A DNA stretch of 64,000 nucleotides from Pseudoduganella armeniaca (GCF_003028855.1 NZ_CP028324.1:2418001-2482000), one strand, 5' to 3'. Numbered from the stretch's first letter, positions 53,876 to 62,982 are shown. Numbers and translations are program-made. The notes: generated from the letters alone by a model not told the origin.

Positions 53876-54079
53876 GCTAACGTTAGTGACAACAATTTCT
53901 ATTATGCCAGCGACAGCTTCATCGCGAACGAAACCTATATTTCCAGTTCGATCCGCCCAACCTATGCCAAGATAGCAGGTCCTGCCCAGCTGCCAGTAAC
54001 GCAATACGCCGTACTCGAACCAAGCACCAAACTCGACGGCCTCTTCCTGATCATCAACCGCGCGATTAGCCTGATCATC

Positions 54080-54694
54080 ATGTTAGCCTGATCCTCGCCA
54101 CCGCCGCAGCAGCATCCAGGCTCCTGCCAAGCAAACCCAACCAACAACCCGGCGAACAAAGGTTGGAAGCAAGAACGGAAACCGCCGACGACACCGTCGT
54201 CCTGGGCTCGGCAGCGCGGAAGCCATCAACGGCCCGGCACCGAAATGATCCGCCTGACCGCCAATACGGGGGCAGCCAGGTATTCCAGCTCCGCCGCCGG
54301 CGAAACAAGGAACGTCCTGTTCGTCGGCGCCACCGACCAGCCGGCACGCTGGCTGTTCAAGGACCACGGCAACGCCATCCTCAGGCTGGACCAACTGCGC
54401 GACACCACCGGACCGCGCGAACCGGCAACAACGCGGGCGCTGTACATCGAATTCAGGAAGGAGGCCAGCAAGGGCGAGCCAACCCTGACCGTTGCCCTGG
54501 CCAAGCCCGACGGCAGCGCCTTCACGACGGTGTTGCGGGACGTTACAAGGGTACTGTCGTATCGGCGCATCGGCGCGAACCGCATCGCGATCCTGTTCCA
54601 GCGTGGCACGACGCTGCTGCAGGCCGACATTGCATTGGAGAGCTTCGCCGTTTTACGCCAGCGCCAGGTCGCGCAGGTGCCGAGCGCGCTCTGA
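54080..54694 (+). pseudogene. Membrane-anchored protein of unknown function, three frameshifts
   Basis: From ATG 54080 the text is an N-terminal hydrophobic segment (LILATAAAASRLLP). With single bases added at CC 54087-54088, GGG 54204-54206 and CCC 54233-54235 the product reads through TVVLGLGSAEAINGPGTEMI and then RLTANTGAARYSSSAAGETR, NVLFVGATDQPARWLFKDHG and so on to the stop at 54692-54694, about 205 residues. The last 149 residues are open in one frame. The repaired text is smooth across each break. I do not know a function; the pattern of a short anchor followed by a beta-rich body (LFVGATDQPARWLF, DVTRVLSYRRIG) suggests a periplasmic protein. Confidence 0.5.
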
Positions 54695-54779
54695 CGATAT
54701 CGGCCGATTCCGCCCGCCACCTGGTCCGGTCGTAATCGGCCGAGCCGCATCGATCAAGGACGGTATCCGTCCTATCGCA

Positions 54780-54935
54780 GCGCTGACGGCTCGGTCAGCA
54801 GGCCACACAGCAGGACGCGACCCCGGTGCGCCCGGACGGCGAGCAGGTGCCGCAGGTCAAACGCAGCACTCCACAGCAGCTGGCGCATTCGGCAGCCGCG
54901 CCGGGCTGGCCGACCAGCGCCTACGCAGCCGCAGC
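54780..54935 (-). pseudogene. Fragment of an FAD-dependent monooxygenase gene
   Basis: Read on the minus strand, the text RMRQLLWSAAFDLRHLLAVR, AHRGRVLLCG parallels RVRELLWSSAFHLQHRLAAQ, VHRGRFLLCG of the full gene at 56707-57882. Just upstream, another frame gives ALVGQPGAAA, parallel to ALVDQRGPAA there, with a break at GG 54891-54892. Only about 50 codons remain; the rest is lost. Confidence 0.7.
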
Positions 54936-54941
54936 AGTGCA

Positions 54942-55616
54942 TCACGCTCGAACCGAGCCATGGCCGCGCGTTGCGCGCCTCGCCACCGCCGACACCATCA
55001 GCAAGCCCACACCCAACATGGCCCACTGTCCCGGCTCAGGGACCGCACTGGTGATCGATACGGTCGAGGTCGTGCCGGACGTCGTCAGCCAGGAAACGAT
55101 ATGGTGTTCCGGGGCCATAGAGTCATATCGTGCAGAAATAACCCCCGCTTCCTCGCTGCTATGGCTCAGCTGGCGAGGCGCCAGGTAGTCGCCGTTCAAG
55201 GGGCCTTGTGGAGCGTTGAACCACGTATGGAAGCTCAGCCACGGTAAAGCCTCTACCGAATGACGGAATTCCGTGGGCGTCGACAGGATGGTGGTGGTAC
55301 CGAATTTCTCCTTCTTGTATGTCATCTCGCCGACGGTGAACAGCACCGAGACATAAGTGCGGTCGTACCGGACGCCATCGCCGTCGCTGATACCATGGAT
55401 AACGGCCGGGTCGAACGTCGACTGGACTGTCATCTGGTAAGGCAAGGTTTCGAAGTCCTGCCACATCCCGAGCTCATCCAGAATGATGGCGTCGTGGTCC
55501 CACGTGCGTACCGCGCCGCTGACCGTCGTCGTGATCGTCACCGGAGCGGCTGAAACGCACAGGGGAATGGCTGCCAGAAGTGGCAGCAGGCAGGATCGAA
55601 GCAGGGATTTCGACAT
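54942..55616 (-). CDS. PEP-CTERM sorting domain protein
   Basis: The 224-residue protein has a signal peptide (LLRSCLLPLLAAIPLCVSAAP), a beta-rich body (DFETLPYQMTVQSTFDPAVI, and KKEKFGTTTILSTPTEFRHS) and the C-terminal sorting signal VPEPGQWAMLGVGLLMVSAV followed by RRATR. Exosortase cleaves at the PEP motif and exports the protein to the cell surface or matrix. I choose ATG 55616; ATG 55622 adds two residues. The body function is unknown. It faces the monooxygenase fragment and lies in tandem with the next PEP-CTERM gene. Confidence 0.85.
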   Translation of the reverse strand: MSKSLLRSCLLPLLAAIPLCVSAAPVTITTTVSGAVRTWDHDAIILDELGMWQDFETLPYQMTVQSTFDPAVIHGISDGDGVRYDRTYVSVLFTVGEMTYKKEKFGTTTILSTPTEFRHSVEALPWLSFHTWFNAPQGPLNGDYLAPRQLSHSSEEAGVISARYDSMAPEHHIVSWLTTSGTTSTVSITSAVPEPGQWAMLGVGLLMVSAVARRATRGHGSVRA

Positions 55617-55786
55617 AATCATTTTTCGTTGGAAGTTGATTTTTTTAGTAGCAAATGGCAGTGCGTCTGTGACCGTCGAGAAATTCTCTTCGGAAATCAG
55701 GTTGTCGCAGTCAGCATTGAAGGCTACACGCGCACCCCTACGCAAACACGGCCCGCCGCGCAGGGACACGGTCTCCGGCCCAGGTA

Positions 55787-56506
55787 TCAGCAGGCGATTG
55801 CGCGGTGCCGAGACCAGCGCCGCGTGCGCCGGCCGAGCGCGATCAGACCCAGGCCCGCACCCAGCATCAGGTAGGTCGAGGGCTCCGGCACTGGTACCGT
55901 ATGAATGGTAAAGGTGATATTGTCGGCCCAGAGGTCCACAGACGACGGATCCACATTGGTGTAGCCATCCGGACCGATGATGTAGGAGCCGACAGCAGTC
56001 GTTTGCATTTGCATCCAGATGTTCAACGAGAAGTTTTCGCTGGTGAAATCGGACATCGTCGCGCTATCGCTGTATGCGCCTTCTACTTGGCTGATATCGA
56101 GCAAGTGCCACGTGTGGTTCATGCCGCCGCCCACTGCTTGGAACATGGGTTGCACCCGGTTGTATGCGTAGCCGTTGGGCTGCGCAGGCCGCAGAATCCC
56201 CTGCAGATTGAATTGCATCGTCAGGCCGGTGACGCGATAGCCGTTCGTCACGTTCACGCTGTAGTTTTCATGAACCAGTTCGCGCTTGGTCTGGTAAGGC
56301 AGCGTAGACAGGCCAAACAGCGTGGTCGCATGCGCCATCGAGTCCATCGATACAACCGTTGCGGTGGTCGATTGCGACAGCAGCGTCACGGCCGACCCGT
56401 CCTGGCCCGAGAAAGAGACGTGGTCGAACTGCCAGGTTTCCACCGCCTGGGCGGACGAGACAGCAAGGAATGCAACAGCGGCAACTATTGCGGAGCGGGT
56501 CATCAT
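55787..56506 (-). CDS. PEP-CTERM sorting domain protein
   Basis: The 239-residue protein has a signal peptide (SAIVAAVAFLAVSSAQA), a beta-rich body (WQFDHVSFSGQDGSAVTLLS; MFQAVGGGMNHTWHLLDISQ) and a C-terminal VPEPSTYLMLGAGLGLIALG with RRTRRWSR, the exosortase signal. ATG 56506 has GAGG upstream; longer starts would run through the leader hairpin. It shares domain order but no close identity with the neighbour at 54942. The function of the body is unknown. Confidence 0.87.
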   Translation of the reverse strand: MMTRSAIVAAVAFLAVSSAQAVETWQFDHVSFSGQDGSAVTLLSQSTTATVVSMDSMAHATTLFGLSTLPYQTKRELVHENYSVNVTNGYRVTGLTMQFNLQGILRPAQPNGYAYNRVQPMFQAVGGGMNHTWHLLDISQVEGAYSDSATMSDFTSENFSLNIWMQMQTTAVGSYIIGPDGYTNVDPSSVDLWADNITFTIHTVPVPEPSTYLMLGAGLGLIALGRRTRRWSRHRAIAC

Positions 56507-56528
56507 TGGTACCTCATGAATAGGAGTT

Positions 56529-56550
56529 GTCGGCCCCCGATCGGGCCGAC
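56529..56550. promoter_or_regulatory. 8-bp palindrome in the leader of the PEP-CTERM gene
   Basis: GTCGGCCC (56529-56536) and GGGCCGAC (56543-56550) pair around CCGATC. It lies 23 bp upstream of the start codon of the leftward gene and could be a regulator site or an RNA hairpin in the leader. Confidence 0.4.
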
Positions 56551-56706
56551 GCAACCATATCATTATTTTTATTGAAATATTCTATCGAACTGTCACACTG
56601 CGGCGACAGCAGTGGTGCGCCGGCAGCGCCGCTCGGTAAGCCAGCAGGTTGCCTGCGGTGGCTGGCGCGCACGATGTGACATGCCCGGCGTATGCCTGGC
56701 TGTGCG

Positions 56707-57882
56707 CTACTCCTCCAACTCCGCCAACCGCACCGCAATCCGCTGCCGCAAAAACTCACTGTGCCCAACCAACCCCAGCACAGCCTGCCGCACCGCCCGC
56801 CCAAGCCCCGACGACACCGTCGCCATCCGCGTCAACCCATCCGTCATCCGCACGACCTCCCGCGCCACCTCGTGCCGCCGTCGCGCCCAGGCCTCGATGC
56901 CGGACAGGTCCCCCGCGCGCAAGGCCAGCGCCAGCGGCTCGGCCAGCTCGACGGCATCCTGGATACCGATGTTCATGCCCTGGCCGCCGGCCGGGCTGTG
57001 CACGTGCGCGGCATCGCCGCACAGCAGGAAGCGGCCCCGGTGCACCTGCGCGGCCAGCCGGTGCTGCAGGTGAAACGCGGAACTCCACAACAGCTCGCGC
57101 ACGCGCGCGGCCGGGCCGCGCTGGTCGACCAGGGCCTGCACGTCGGCCAACGCCGGCTGGTCGGACGTGGCGGCCACGGTGGCGACGATGCGATACCGGT
57201 CCGTCGAGCTGCCGTCGTCCTCCGGCAGCGGCGCCACCACCATCAGGCCGTCCGGCGAGAAGAACAGGCTGACCTCGTCGCGCCAGGGGCCGTCCATGCG
57301 CACGTCGGCCAGCACGAAGGTCTCGCTGTAGTCGCCGCCCTCGAAGGCGATGCCGGCCAGGTTGCGCACGGCGCTGTGGGCGCCGTCGCAGCCGACCAGC
57401 CAGCGCGCGTGGACGGTTTGCGTGGCGCCATCCGGCAGCGCCAGCCCGGCGGCGATGCCGTCCGGGGTCGCGGCGGCCGACACCAGCCGGGCCGGCCGGG
57501 TGATCGCCAGCGCGCCGGCGTCGAGCCGGGATTGCAGGATCGCCTCGGTGCGGTTCTGCGGGCAGAGCAGGGCGAACGGATAGGCCGACGGGATGGCGTC
57601 GAAACCGATGTGCAGCAGCACGTCGCTGCCGGCGCGGATGCGGAAATCCTGCACTTTCAGGCCGTGTGCCAGCAGGTCCGGCACGACGCCCAGGGGTTCG
57701 AGCACCTCCAGCGTGCGGGCATGCAGCACGGCCGCGCGCGACGTGTTCAGCCCGGCCGCATGCTTGTCGACCTGCACGGCCGCCACGCCCAGCCGCGCCA
57801 GCGCCAGCCGCAGCGCCATGCCGGCCGGCCCGGCGCCGGCGATCAGGATATCCGTGTGCAGAGGTGGAGCGGGCAGCGTCAT
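56707..57882 (-). CDS. FAD-dependent monooxygenase
   Basis: The 391-residue protein has the N-terminal dinucleotide motif LIAGAGPAGMALRLALARLG, the DG motif in WLVGCDGAHSAVRNLAG and the GD motif in FLLCGDAAHVHSPAGGQGMN. This is the p-hydroxybenzoate/phenol hydroxylase-like class A flavoprotein layout (e.g. MhpA-, PobA- or UbiH-like enzymes). It hydroxylates aromatic or polyketide-type substrates with NAD(P)H; the substrate cannot be told. I start at ATG 57882 with GGAG upstream. A broken relative lies at 54780-54935. The gene diverges from a small unknown gene at 58097. Confidence 0.88.
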   Translation of the reverse strand: MTLPAPPLHTDILIAGAGPAGMALRLALARLGVAAVQVDKHAAGLNTSRAAVLHARTLEVLEPLGVVPDLLAHGLKVQDFRIRAGSDVLLHIGFDAIPSAYPFALLCPQNRTEAILQSRLDAGALAITRPARLVSAAATPDGIAAGLALPDGATQTVHARWLVGCDGAHSAVRNLAGIAFEGGDYSETFVLADVRMDGPWRDEVSLFFSPDGLMVVAPLPEDDGSSTDRYRIVATVAATSDQPALADVQALVDQRGPAARVRELLWSSAFHLQHRLAAQVHRGRFLLCGDAAHVHSPAGGQGMNIGIQDAVELAEPLALALRAGDLSGIEAWARRRHEVAREVVRMTDGLTRMATVSSGLGRAVRQAVLGLVGHSEFLRQRIAVRLAELEE

Positions 57883-58096
57883 GGCGATCTCCGGCGTACA
57901 GGGTGCGCATACGGTGGCACGAAAGACCGACGTTGTAAACGCCGCCGGCGCCACGCCGGCAAATAAGCGGCCCGCGGTCCCCCGTTCCATGTACACTGGT
58001 TCCCTGGCCGACCGAGTCTTGCGCCGGCAGATCGCCGCGCCGCATCCGCCTCGCGTGCCAGGCAAACGCCCAACCGGGCGCCTGCCACCAGCACGG

Positions 58097-58363
58097 ATGA
58101 AAGCGAGCGTGTACAGGTCCTCCCAACATTACCGCGGCCATGTCATCGACGTCACGTGCTTCCTGCTGGATGGGCGCATCGCCTACCAGTACAAGGTGCG
58201 CGTGATGGCGACGGACGAGTTGCGGTGCGAGGACAGCAGCGTGAACGGCAACCATGTCACCGACCAGGCGGCGCTGGACGAAGCGTTTCGCGCCGCGCGT
58301 GGCTGGATCGAACGCTATCCGCTGCCGTGGCCATTTACGCCGCAGGCCGCGGAACCGACCTGA
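58097..58363 (+). CDS. Small protein of unknown function
   Basis: The 88-residue protein reads MKASVYRSSQHYRGHVIDVT, then CFLLDGRIAYQYKVRVM and a helical end (EAFRAARGWIERYPLPWPF). It has no signal or membrane segment. I do not recognise it. Its strand-turn-strand-helix pattern is similar in kind to the protein encoded at 58434. It diverges from the monooxygenase gene. Confidence 0.6.
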   Translation: MKASVYRSSQHYRGHVIDVTCFLLDGRIAYQYKVRVMATDELRCEDSSVNGNHVTDQAALDEAFRAARGWIERYPLPWPFTPQAAEPT

Positions 58364-58433
58364 CCGCCGGCGCGGGTGCCGCATCGCGCGGCGCATGCCG
58401 CCACCGTCCGCCATCTCAACCAGGGAGACGTTC

Positions 58434-58778
58434 ATGGACCAATCCGCCCCGGCGGCGCAGGCCGCGGCCGCGCTCGAAGTCAGCTTCGACGGCCACCACT
58501 ACCATTACCGCACATACCGCTACGAATCGATGGACGACGCGCTGCGTTACGCGCGCTGCGAGCATGCCCGCCCGGGCTTCGTGCCGGACCCGAAGTTCCA
58601 GCCGCAATGGTTGCCGGCGTGGCTGCCGGCGGCGGCCGACGTGGCGCTGATGCGCTCTTTCGGTATCGCCTACGAACAGGGTTATTTCCGCCTGGGGCCG
58701 TACCGCTACGAGCGGCTGGCCGACGCCATCGGCTACGCCACCCTGGCGCAGCGGGCGCCGGCGACCGCCGCGCGATGA
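58434..58778 (+). CDS. Small protein of unknown function
   Basis: The 114-residue protein starts after GGGAG and contains two short internal repeats: FDGHHYHYRTYRYESMDDAL and YFRLGPYRYERLADAIGYA. Each is a beta hairpin with YRY followed by an acidic helix. It has no signal peptide or membrane segment. I do not recognise the family. It overlaps the next start by ATGA (58775-58778), so the two are coupled. Confidence 0.7.
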   Translation: MDQSAPAAQAAAALEVSFDGHHYHYRTYRYESMDDALRYARCEHARPGFVPDPKFQPQWLPAWLPAAADVALMRSFGIAYEQGYFRLGPYRYERLADAIGYATLAQRAPATAAR

Positions 58779-59245
58779 CGCACAACCGCCAGCGGGAGCA
58801 CGGCGAGCGCCGCCGCGATGCCTATCGTGCCCGCGTGGTCGACGCGGCGCTGCAGCTCGACGCGCACTGGGGCTGCGTCAGCGCCTGGCACTATCTGCTG
58901 CGGCGCGGCGTGCCGCGGGCGATCGCCATGCGGGTGCTGTCGAAGACGGGACCGCGCCGCGAGGCGGACAGCGTGCATCCGGCCGTGCGCGACGCGCTGG
59001 CACGGGTGCCGGAAGTCGGCATCGCGCAGCGTGCGGCAAGCGAGACCCCGGCAAGCGAGCATGTCCGCACGAACGTGGCCGCGGCCTGGGCCGTCGAGCG
59101 CGCCATCGACCATGCCGCCACGCAGGGGCGCTACTACGCCGAGAGCCTGCTGCGCATGTACGCGCTCGATACCGCCACCGTGATGCGGGTGCTGAACGAG
59201 CCGCACCGGCGGCGTCGCCGGCATCCGCCGCGCCAGCCGCCATAA
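58775..59245 (+). CDS. Unknown protein with helix-turn-helix-like text
   Basis: The 156-residue, Arg-rich protein begins MTHNRQREHGERRRDAYRAR. It has helices such as DAALQLDAHWGCVSAWHYLL followed by GVPRAIAMRVLSKTGPRRE, and ends with LLRMYALDTATVMRVLNEPH and a basic tail. The spacing could allow a helix-turn-helix, but I cannot confirm this. It is coupled to the gene before it by ATGA and runs convergently into the GGDEF-EAL gene, seven bases from its stop. Confidence 0.6.
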   Translation: MTHNRQREHGERRRDAYRARVVDAALQLDAHWGCVSAWHYLLRRGVPRAIAMRVLSKTGPRREADSVHPAVRDALARVPEVGIAQRAASETPASEHVRTNVAAAWAVERAIDHAATQGRYYAESLLRMYALDTATVMRVLNEPHRRRRRHPPRQPP

Positions 59246-59252
59246 GCGCGGC

Positions 59253-61343
59253 TCAAGGCGAGGCCGAGAGGCCGGCCGGCTGGACGAGGAACGCGTGGGC
59301 GAAGTCGGCCGCGGCGACGGCCGGGCCGAAATAGAAGCCCTGGCCCATCGGGCAGCCCGCGTCGGCCAGGAATTGCATTTCCGGGGCCGTTTCCACGCCC
59401 TCCGCCACTGCGGGCAGCGCGATGTTCTGCGCCAGCGTCAGCACGGCCCGCAGCAGCGCCTGGCGCCGCGGTGCGGCCGTGTCGATGCCGTGCACGAAGG
59501 TCCGGTCCACCTTGACCAGGTCGATCGGCAGCTCGGCCAGGTAGCCCAGGCTCGAATAGCCCGTGCCGAAATCGTCGATGGCGATCGACAGGCCGATGTC
59601 CTTGAGCCGCTGCAGCGCCAGTGCGGACGCCTGCATGTCGCGCATCAGCGCCGACTCGGTCAATTCCACCTGCAGCCGGCGCGGATCGAGTCCGGCATCG
59701 CCGATCGTGCGGGCGATCCGGTCGGGAAAGGCCGGGTCCTTCAACTCCAGCGCCGATACGTTGATGGCGATCGCATCGGGGCAGCAGCCGGCGCGTTCCC
59801 ACACGCCGGCCTGGCGGATCGCTTCGTCCAGCACCCATTTGCCCAACGGGACGATCAGGCCGGATTCCTCTGCGGCGCGAATGAACCTGGCCGGGCTGAC
59901 CCAGCCCCAGTCCACGTGATGCCAGCGCAGCAGGGCCTCGCAGCCACCCAGTATGCCGTCCGATAGCCTGAACTTGGGCTGGTAGAACAGCTGGAAGCCA
60001 CCGCGTTCCAGGCTGGTGCGGATGCCGTCCTCGACCTGGCGGCGCTGCACGGCGGTCGTCAGCAGTTCGGGCCGGAAGAAGCGCCATGCATTGCGGCCGG
60101 ACGCCTTGGCGCTGTGCAGCGCCGTGTCGGCATGGCGCAGCAGCGTCTCTGCGCTGCGCCCGTGCTGCGGGTACAGCGCGATGCCGATGCTGCAGCCGAC
60201 ATGCACCTGTTCCAGCTCGACGGCATGCGGTTGCGCCACGGCCGCCAGGATGCGCCCGGCCGCATGGGTGGCGTCGTCGCTGCTCGTGCCCGGCGCCATC
60301 AGCACCACGAACTCGTCGCCGCCCTGGCGGCTGATCATGTCGACGGTGCGGAAGCAGCCGCGCAGCCGGGCCGCCACCGAGACCAGCAAGGCGTCGCCGG
60401 CGGCGTGGCCGAGCGTGTCGTTGACGGCCTTGAAACGGTCGAGGTCGAGGTACATCACGGCCAGCGGATTGCCGCTGGCCTGCGCCTCCGCCAGGATCTG
60501 GTTCAGGTGCCGGTGGGCGGCAAAACGGTTCGGCAGGCCGGTCAGGAAATCGTGCCAGGCCAGGTAGTCGACCTGGGCCTGCAGCTCGCGCGCCTCGGTG
60601 ATGTCGTGGAAAACCATGACGGCGCCCGCCAGCGTGCCGTCGGCGTTGGCGATCGGCGCGGTCGAATCGTCGATCATGATTTCCGAACCGTCCGGCCGCA
60701 CCAGGATGCAGCCTACTTGCAAGCGGACCGTGCGGCCGCTGGCCAGTGCCTCGCACACCGGATGGCGCATCGGGCGCAGCGTCGCGGCGTCCTGCAACAG
60801 CATCAGCGCGGTGATGGGCGCCCCCAGCATCTGGCGCTGGTCGAGCTGCATCAGCCGTTCGGCCGCCGGATTGCAATACGCGACCGTGCCGTCGGCGCGC
60901 GTGCTGATGACGGCATCGGCGATCGCCGCCAGCACCGCGATGCCGCTCGTGCCGGGCAGGCCGGGCGCCATGCCCGCCCGCGCCGATGCGACGATACAGG
61001 CGATCAGCTCACGCAGCAGCTGGCGCGACGCCTGCGCCAGCAGAACCTGCACCGTGCCCTGGACGGCGGCGGGCGCCGTCGTCGACACGAGCACGATCAC
61101 GGGCGCCGCGGCGCACGGCGCGATCACATCGGCCGGCACCGTGTGGCTGTCGGGGCTGCAGGTGGCCATGTTGAGCAGCAGGATGTCCGGTATGCGCGGC
61201 GGCGTCTCCGGCGCCGGCGCACCGGGCGCCGGCGCGAAGCGCAACAGCATGCGGTTGGCATCGCCCGGCACGTTCGCGAGCAGGCGGCGCAGCACGCGCC
61301 GCTCCGTTCGGTCAGCCGTCGCGGCCAGTACGTGGATATCCAT
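59253..61343 (-). CDS. PAS-GGDEF-EAL protein with receiver-like N terminus
   Basis: The 696-residue protein starts with a receiver-like region (MDIHVLAATADRTERRVLRR, ILLLNMATCSPD) that lacks the acid pocket and phosphoacceptor, then a PAS domain (~140-255), GGDEF with ISRQGGDEFVVL intact and EAL with GGCEALLRW, IAIDDFGTGYSSLGYL and AVAEGVETAPEM. Both c-di-GMP sites keep their main residues. It is the fourth GGDEF-EAL gene of the window. Whether the N terminus still senses anything is open. It diverges from the permease gene at 61500. Confidence 0.9.
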   Translation of the reverse strand: MDIHVLAATADRTERRVLRRLLANVPGDANRMLLRFAPAPGAPAPETPPRIPDILLLNMATCSPDSHTVPADVIAPCAAAPVIVLVSTTAPAAVQGTVQVLLAQASRQLLRELIACIVASARAGMAPGLPGTSGIAVLAAIADAVISTRADGTVAYCNPAAERLMQLDQRQMLGAPITALMLLQDAATLRPMRHPVCEALASGRTVRLQVGCILVRPDGSEIMIDDSTAPIANADGTLAGAVMVFHDITEARELQAQVDYLAWHDFLTGLPNRFAAHRHLNQILAEAQASGNPLAVMYLDLDRFKAVNDTLGHAAGDALLVSVAARLRGCFRTVDMISRQGGDEFVVLMAPGTSSDDATHAAGRILAAVAQPHAVELEQVHVGCSIGIALYPQHGRSAETLLRHADTALHSAKASGRNAWRFFRPELLTTAVQRRQVEDGIRTSLERGGFQLFYQPKFRLSDGILGGCEALLRWHHVDWGWVSPARFIRAAEESGLIVPLGKWVLDEAIRQAGVWERAGCCPDAIAINVSALELKDPAFPDRIARTIGDAGLDPRRLQVELTESALMRDMQASALALQRLKDIGLSIAIDDFGTGYSSLGYLAELPIDLVKVDRTFVHGIDTAAPRRQALLRAVLTLAQNIALPAVAEGVETAPEMQFLADAGCPMGQGFYFGPAVAAADFAHAFLVQPAGLSASP

Positions 61344-61499
61344 GGCCCACCTTTCACGGGCGAAGTCTCATCTCCGACAGTAGCACACTGCTGCTCCGGC
61401 CGCACCCGCTGTTCGCGTGGCGCGCAGTCGAGCCAACGCGGCACTGCAAAACGCGCTAGGATCGGGATCCGTACATTTTCGACAACTGTCCGAGGTCCC

Positions 61500-62897
61500 A
61501 TGTCGTTCCTGATCGTCCTTGCCGCCCTGGTGTTCCTGATGCTGGCCGCCTACCGCGGCTACAGCGTGATCCTGTTCGCCCCCGTCGCCGCGCTGGGTGC
61601 CGTGCTGCTGACGGAGCCGGCCGCCGTCGCGCCCGTGTTTTCCGGAATCTTCATGGAGAAGATGGTCGGCTTCGTCAAGCTGTATTTCCCCGTGTTCCTG
61701 CTGGGCGCCGTGTTCGGCAAGCTGGTCGAGCTGGCCGGCTTCTCCGAGGCCATCGTGGTTGCCGCGATCCGCTATATCGGCCGTTCGCGGGCCAATGCCG
61801 TCATCGTCGCGGTGTGCGCGCTGCTGACCTATGGCGGCGTGTCGCTGTTCGTGGTCGTGTTCGCCGTCTATCCGTTCGCCGCCGAGCTGTACCGCCAGAG
61901 CGGCATTCCCAAGCGGCTGATGCCGGGCGCCATCGCGCTGGGCGCGTTCTCGTTCACGATGGACACGCTGCCGGGCACGCCGCAGATCCAGAACATCATC
62001 CCGACCACGTTCTTCCAGACCACGGGCTGGGCCGCACCAATGCTCAGCACGGTCGGGGCGATTGCCACCGTCGTCGCCGGGCTGGCCTACCTGGAATGGC
62101 GCCGCCGCAGCGTGATGGCCAGCGGCGAGGGCTATGGCGACGATGCCGCCGCGCCCAAGCGCGCCGGGGGCACGAAGCTGCCGCATCCGCTGCTGGCGCT
62201 GGCGCCGCTGGTGCTGGTGGGCGTGGCCAATTTCGTGCTGACGGCACTGATCCGCCAGTGGTACGGCGACAGTTACCAGCTGACCTCGGATTTGCTGCCG
62301 GGCCTGCACGCGCCCGTGCAGACGCCGGTCAAGACGCTGGTCGGCATCTGGGCCGTCGAAGGCGCGCTGCTGCTGGGCATCGTGCTGGTCTGCGTGACGG
62401 CGTTCGGCCGCATCCGCGCCTCGTTCGCGGAAGGCACCAAGCTGGCCGTCGGCGGCGCGCTGCTGGCCGCGATGAACACGGCCTCGGAGTACGGCTTCGG
62501 CGGCGTGATCGCGGCGCTGCCCGGTTTCGTGTCCGTCAGCGAGGCACTGCGCGGCATCCCGAACCCGCTCGTCAACGCGGCCATCTCCGTCACGTCGCTG
62601 GCCGGCATTACCGGCTCGGCGTCCGGCGGCATGAGTATCGCGCTGGCGGCGATGGCCGACACGTTCATCGCTGGCTGCAACGCGGCCGGCATTCCGCTGG
62701 AGGTGCTGCACCGCGTGGTGGCGATGGCCAGCGGCGGCATGGACACCTTGCCGCACAACGGCGCCGTCATCACCCTGCTGGCGGTGACGGGCCTGACGCA
62801 CCGGCAGTCCTACCGCGACATCTTCGGCATCACGCTGATCAAGACGGCGGCCGTGTTCTTCGTCATTGCCGTGTATTACCTGACCGGGCTGGTGTGA
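61500..62897 (+). CDS. GntP-family permease
   Basis: The 465-residue protein has about 12 membrane segments and the family features GYSVILFAPVAALGAVLL, FLLGAVFGKLVELAGFSEAI, GAFSFTMDTLPGTPQIQNI and GGMDTLPHNGAVITLLAVTG. GntP-type carriers import gluconate, related sugar acids or hydroxy acids with protons. The substrate cannot be told from sequence; the SMP-30 lactonase at 19546 is far away. ATG 61500 is the first start of the hydrophobic part. No partner gene is adjacent. Confidence 0.9.
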   Translation: MSFLIVLAALVFLMLAAYRGYSVILFAPVAALGAVLLTEPAAVAPVFSGIFMEKMVGFVKLYFPVFLLGAVFGKLVELAGFSEAIVVAAIRYIGRSRANAVIVAVCALLTYGGVSLFVVVFAVYPFAAELYRQSGIPKRLMPGAIALGAFSFTMDTLPGTPQIQNIIPTTFFQTTGWAAPMLSTVGAIATVVAGLAYLEWRRRSVMASGEGYGDDAAAPKRAGGTKLPHPLLALAPLVLVGVANFVLTALIRQWYGDSYQLTSDLLPGLHAPVQTPVKTLVGIWAVEGALLLGIVLVCVTAFGRIRASFAEGTKLAVGGALLAAMNTASEYGFGGVIAALPGFVSVSEALRGIPNPLVNAAISVTSLAGITGSASGGMSIALAAMADTFIAGCNAAGIPLEVLHRVVAMASGGMDTLPHNGAVITLLAVTGLTHRQSYRDIFGITLIKTAAVFFVIAVYYLTGLV

Positions 62898-62982
62898 GGG
62901 CGGCGCCGAATCGCTCAACAACGTGACCCCTGGGCCGGGCGCGAGGCTCTATGATGGGCCTTTGCGTACCGTGCCCAATGCC

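Noticed and set aside
53849..54091. 80-codon open frame between the HEPN-like gene and the anchored protein
   Set aside because: Its first part overlaps the start of the minus-strand gene and shows no domain; only its last codons fit the anchored protein.
50182..54700. Integrated island with tRNA attachment repeats
   Set aside because: I found no second copy of the tRNA 3' end and no integrase in the segment, so integration at the tRNA is not shown.
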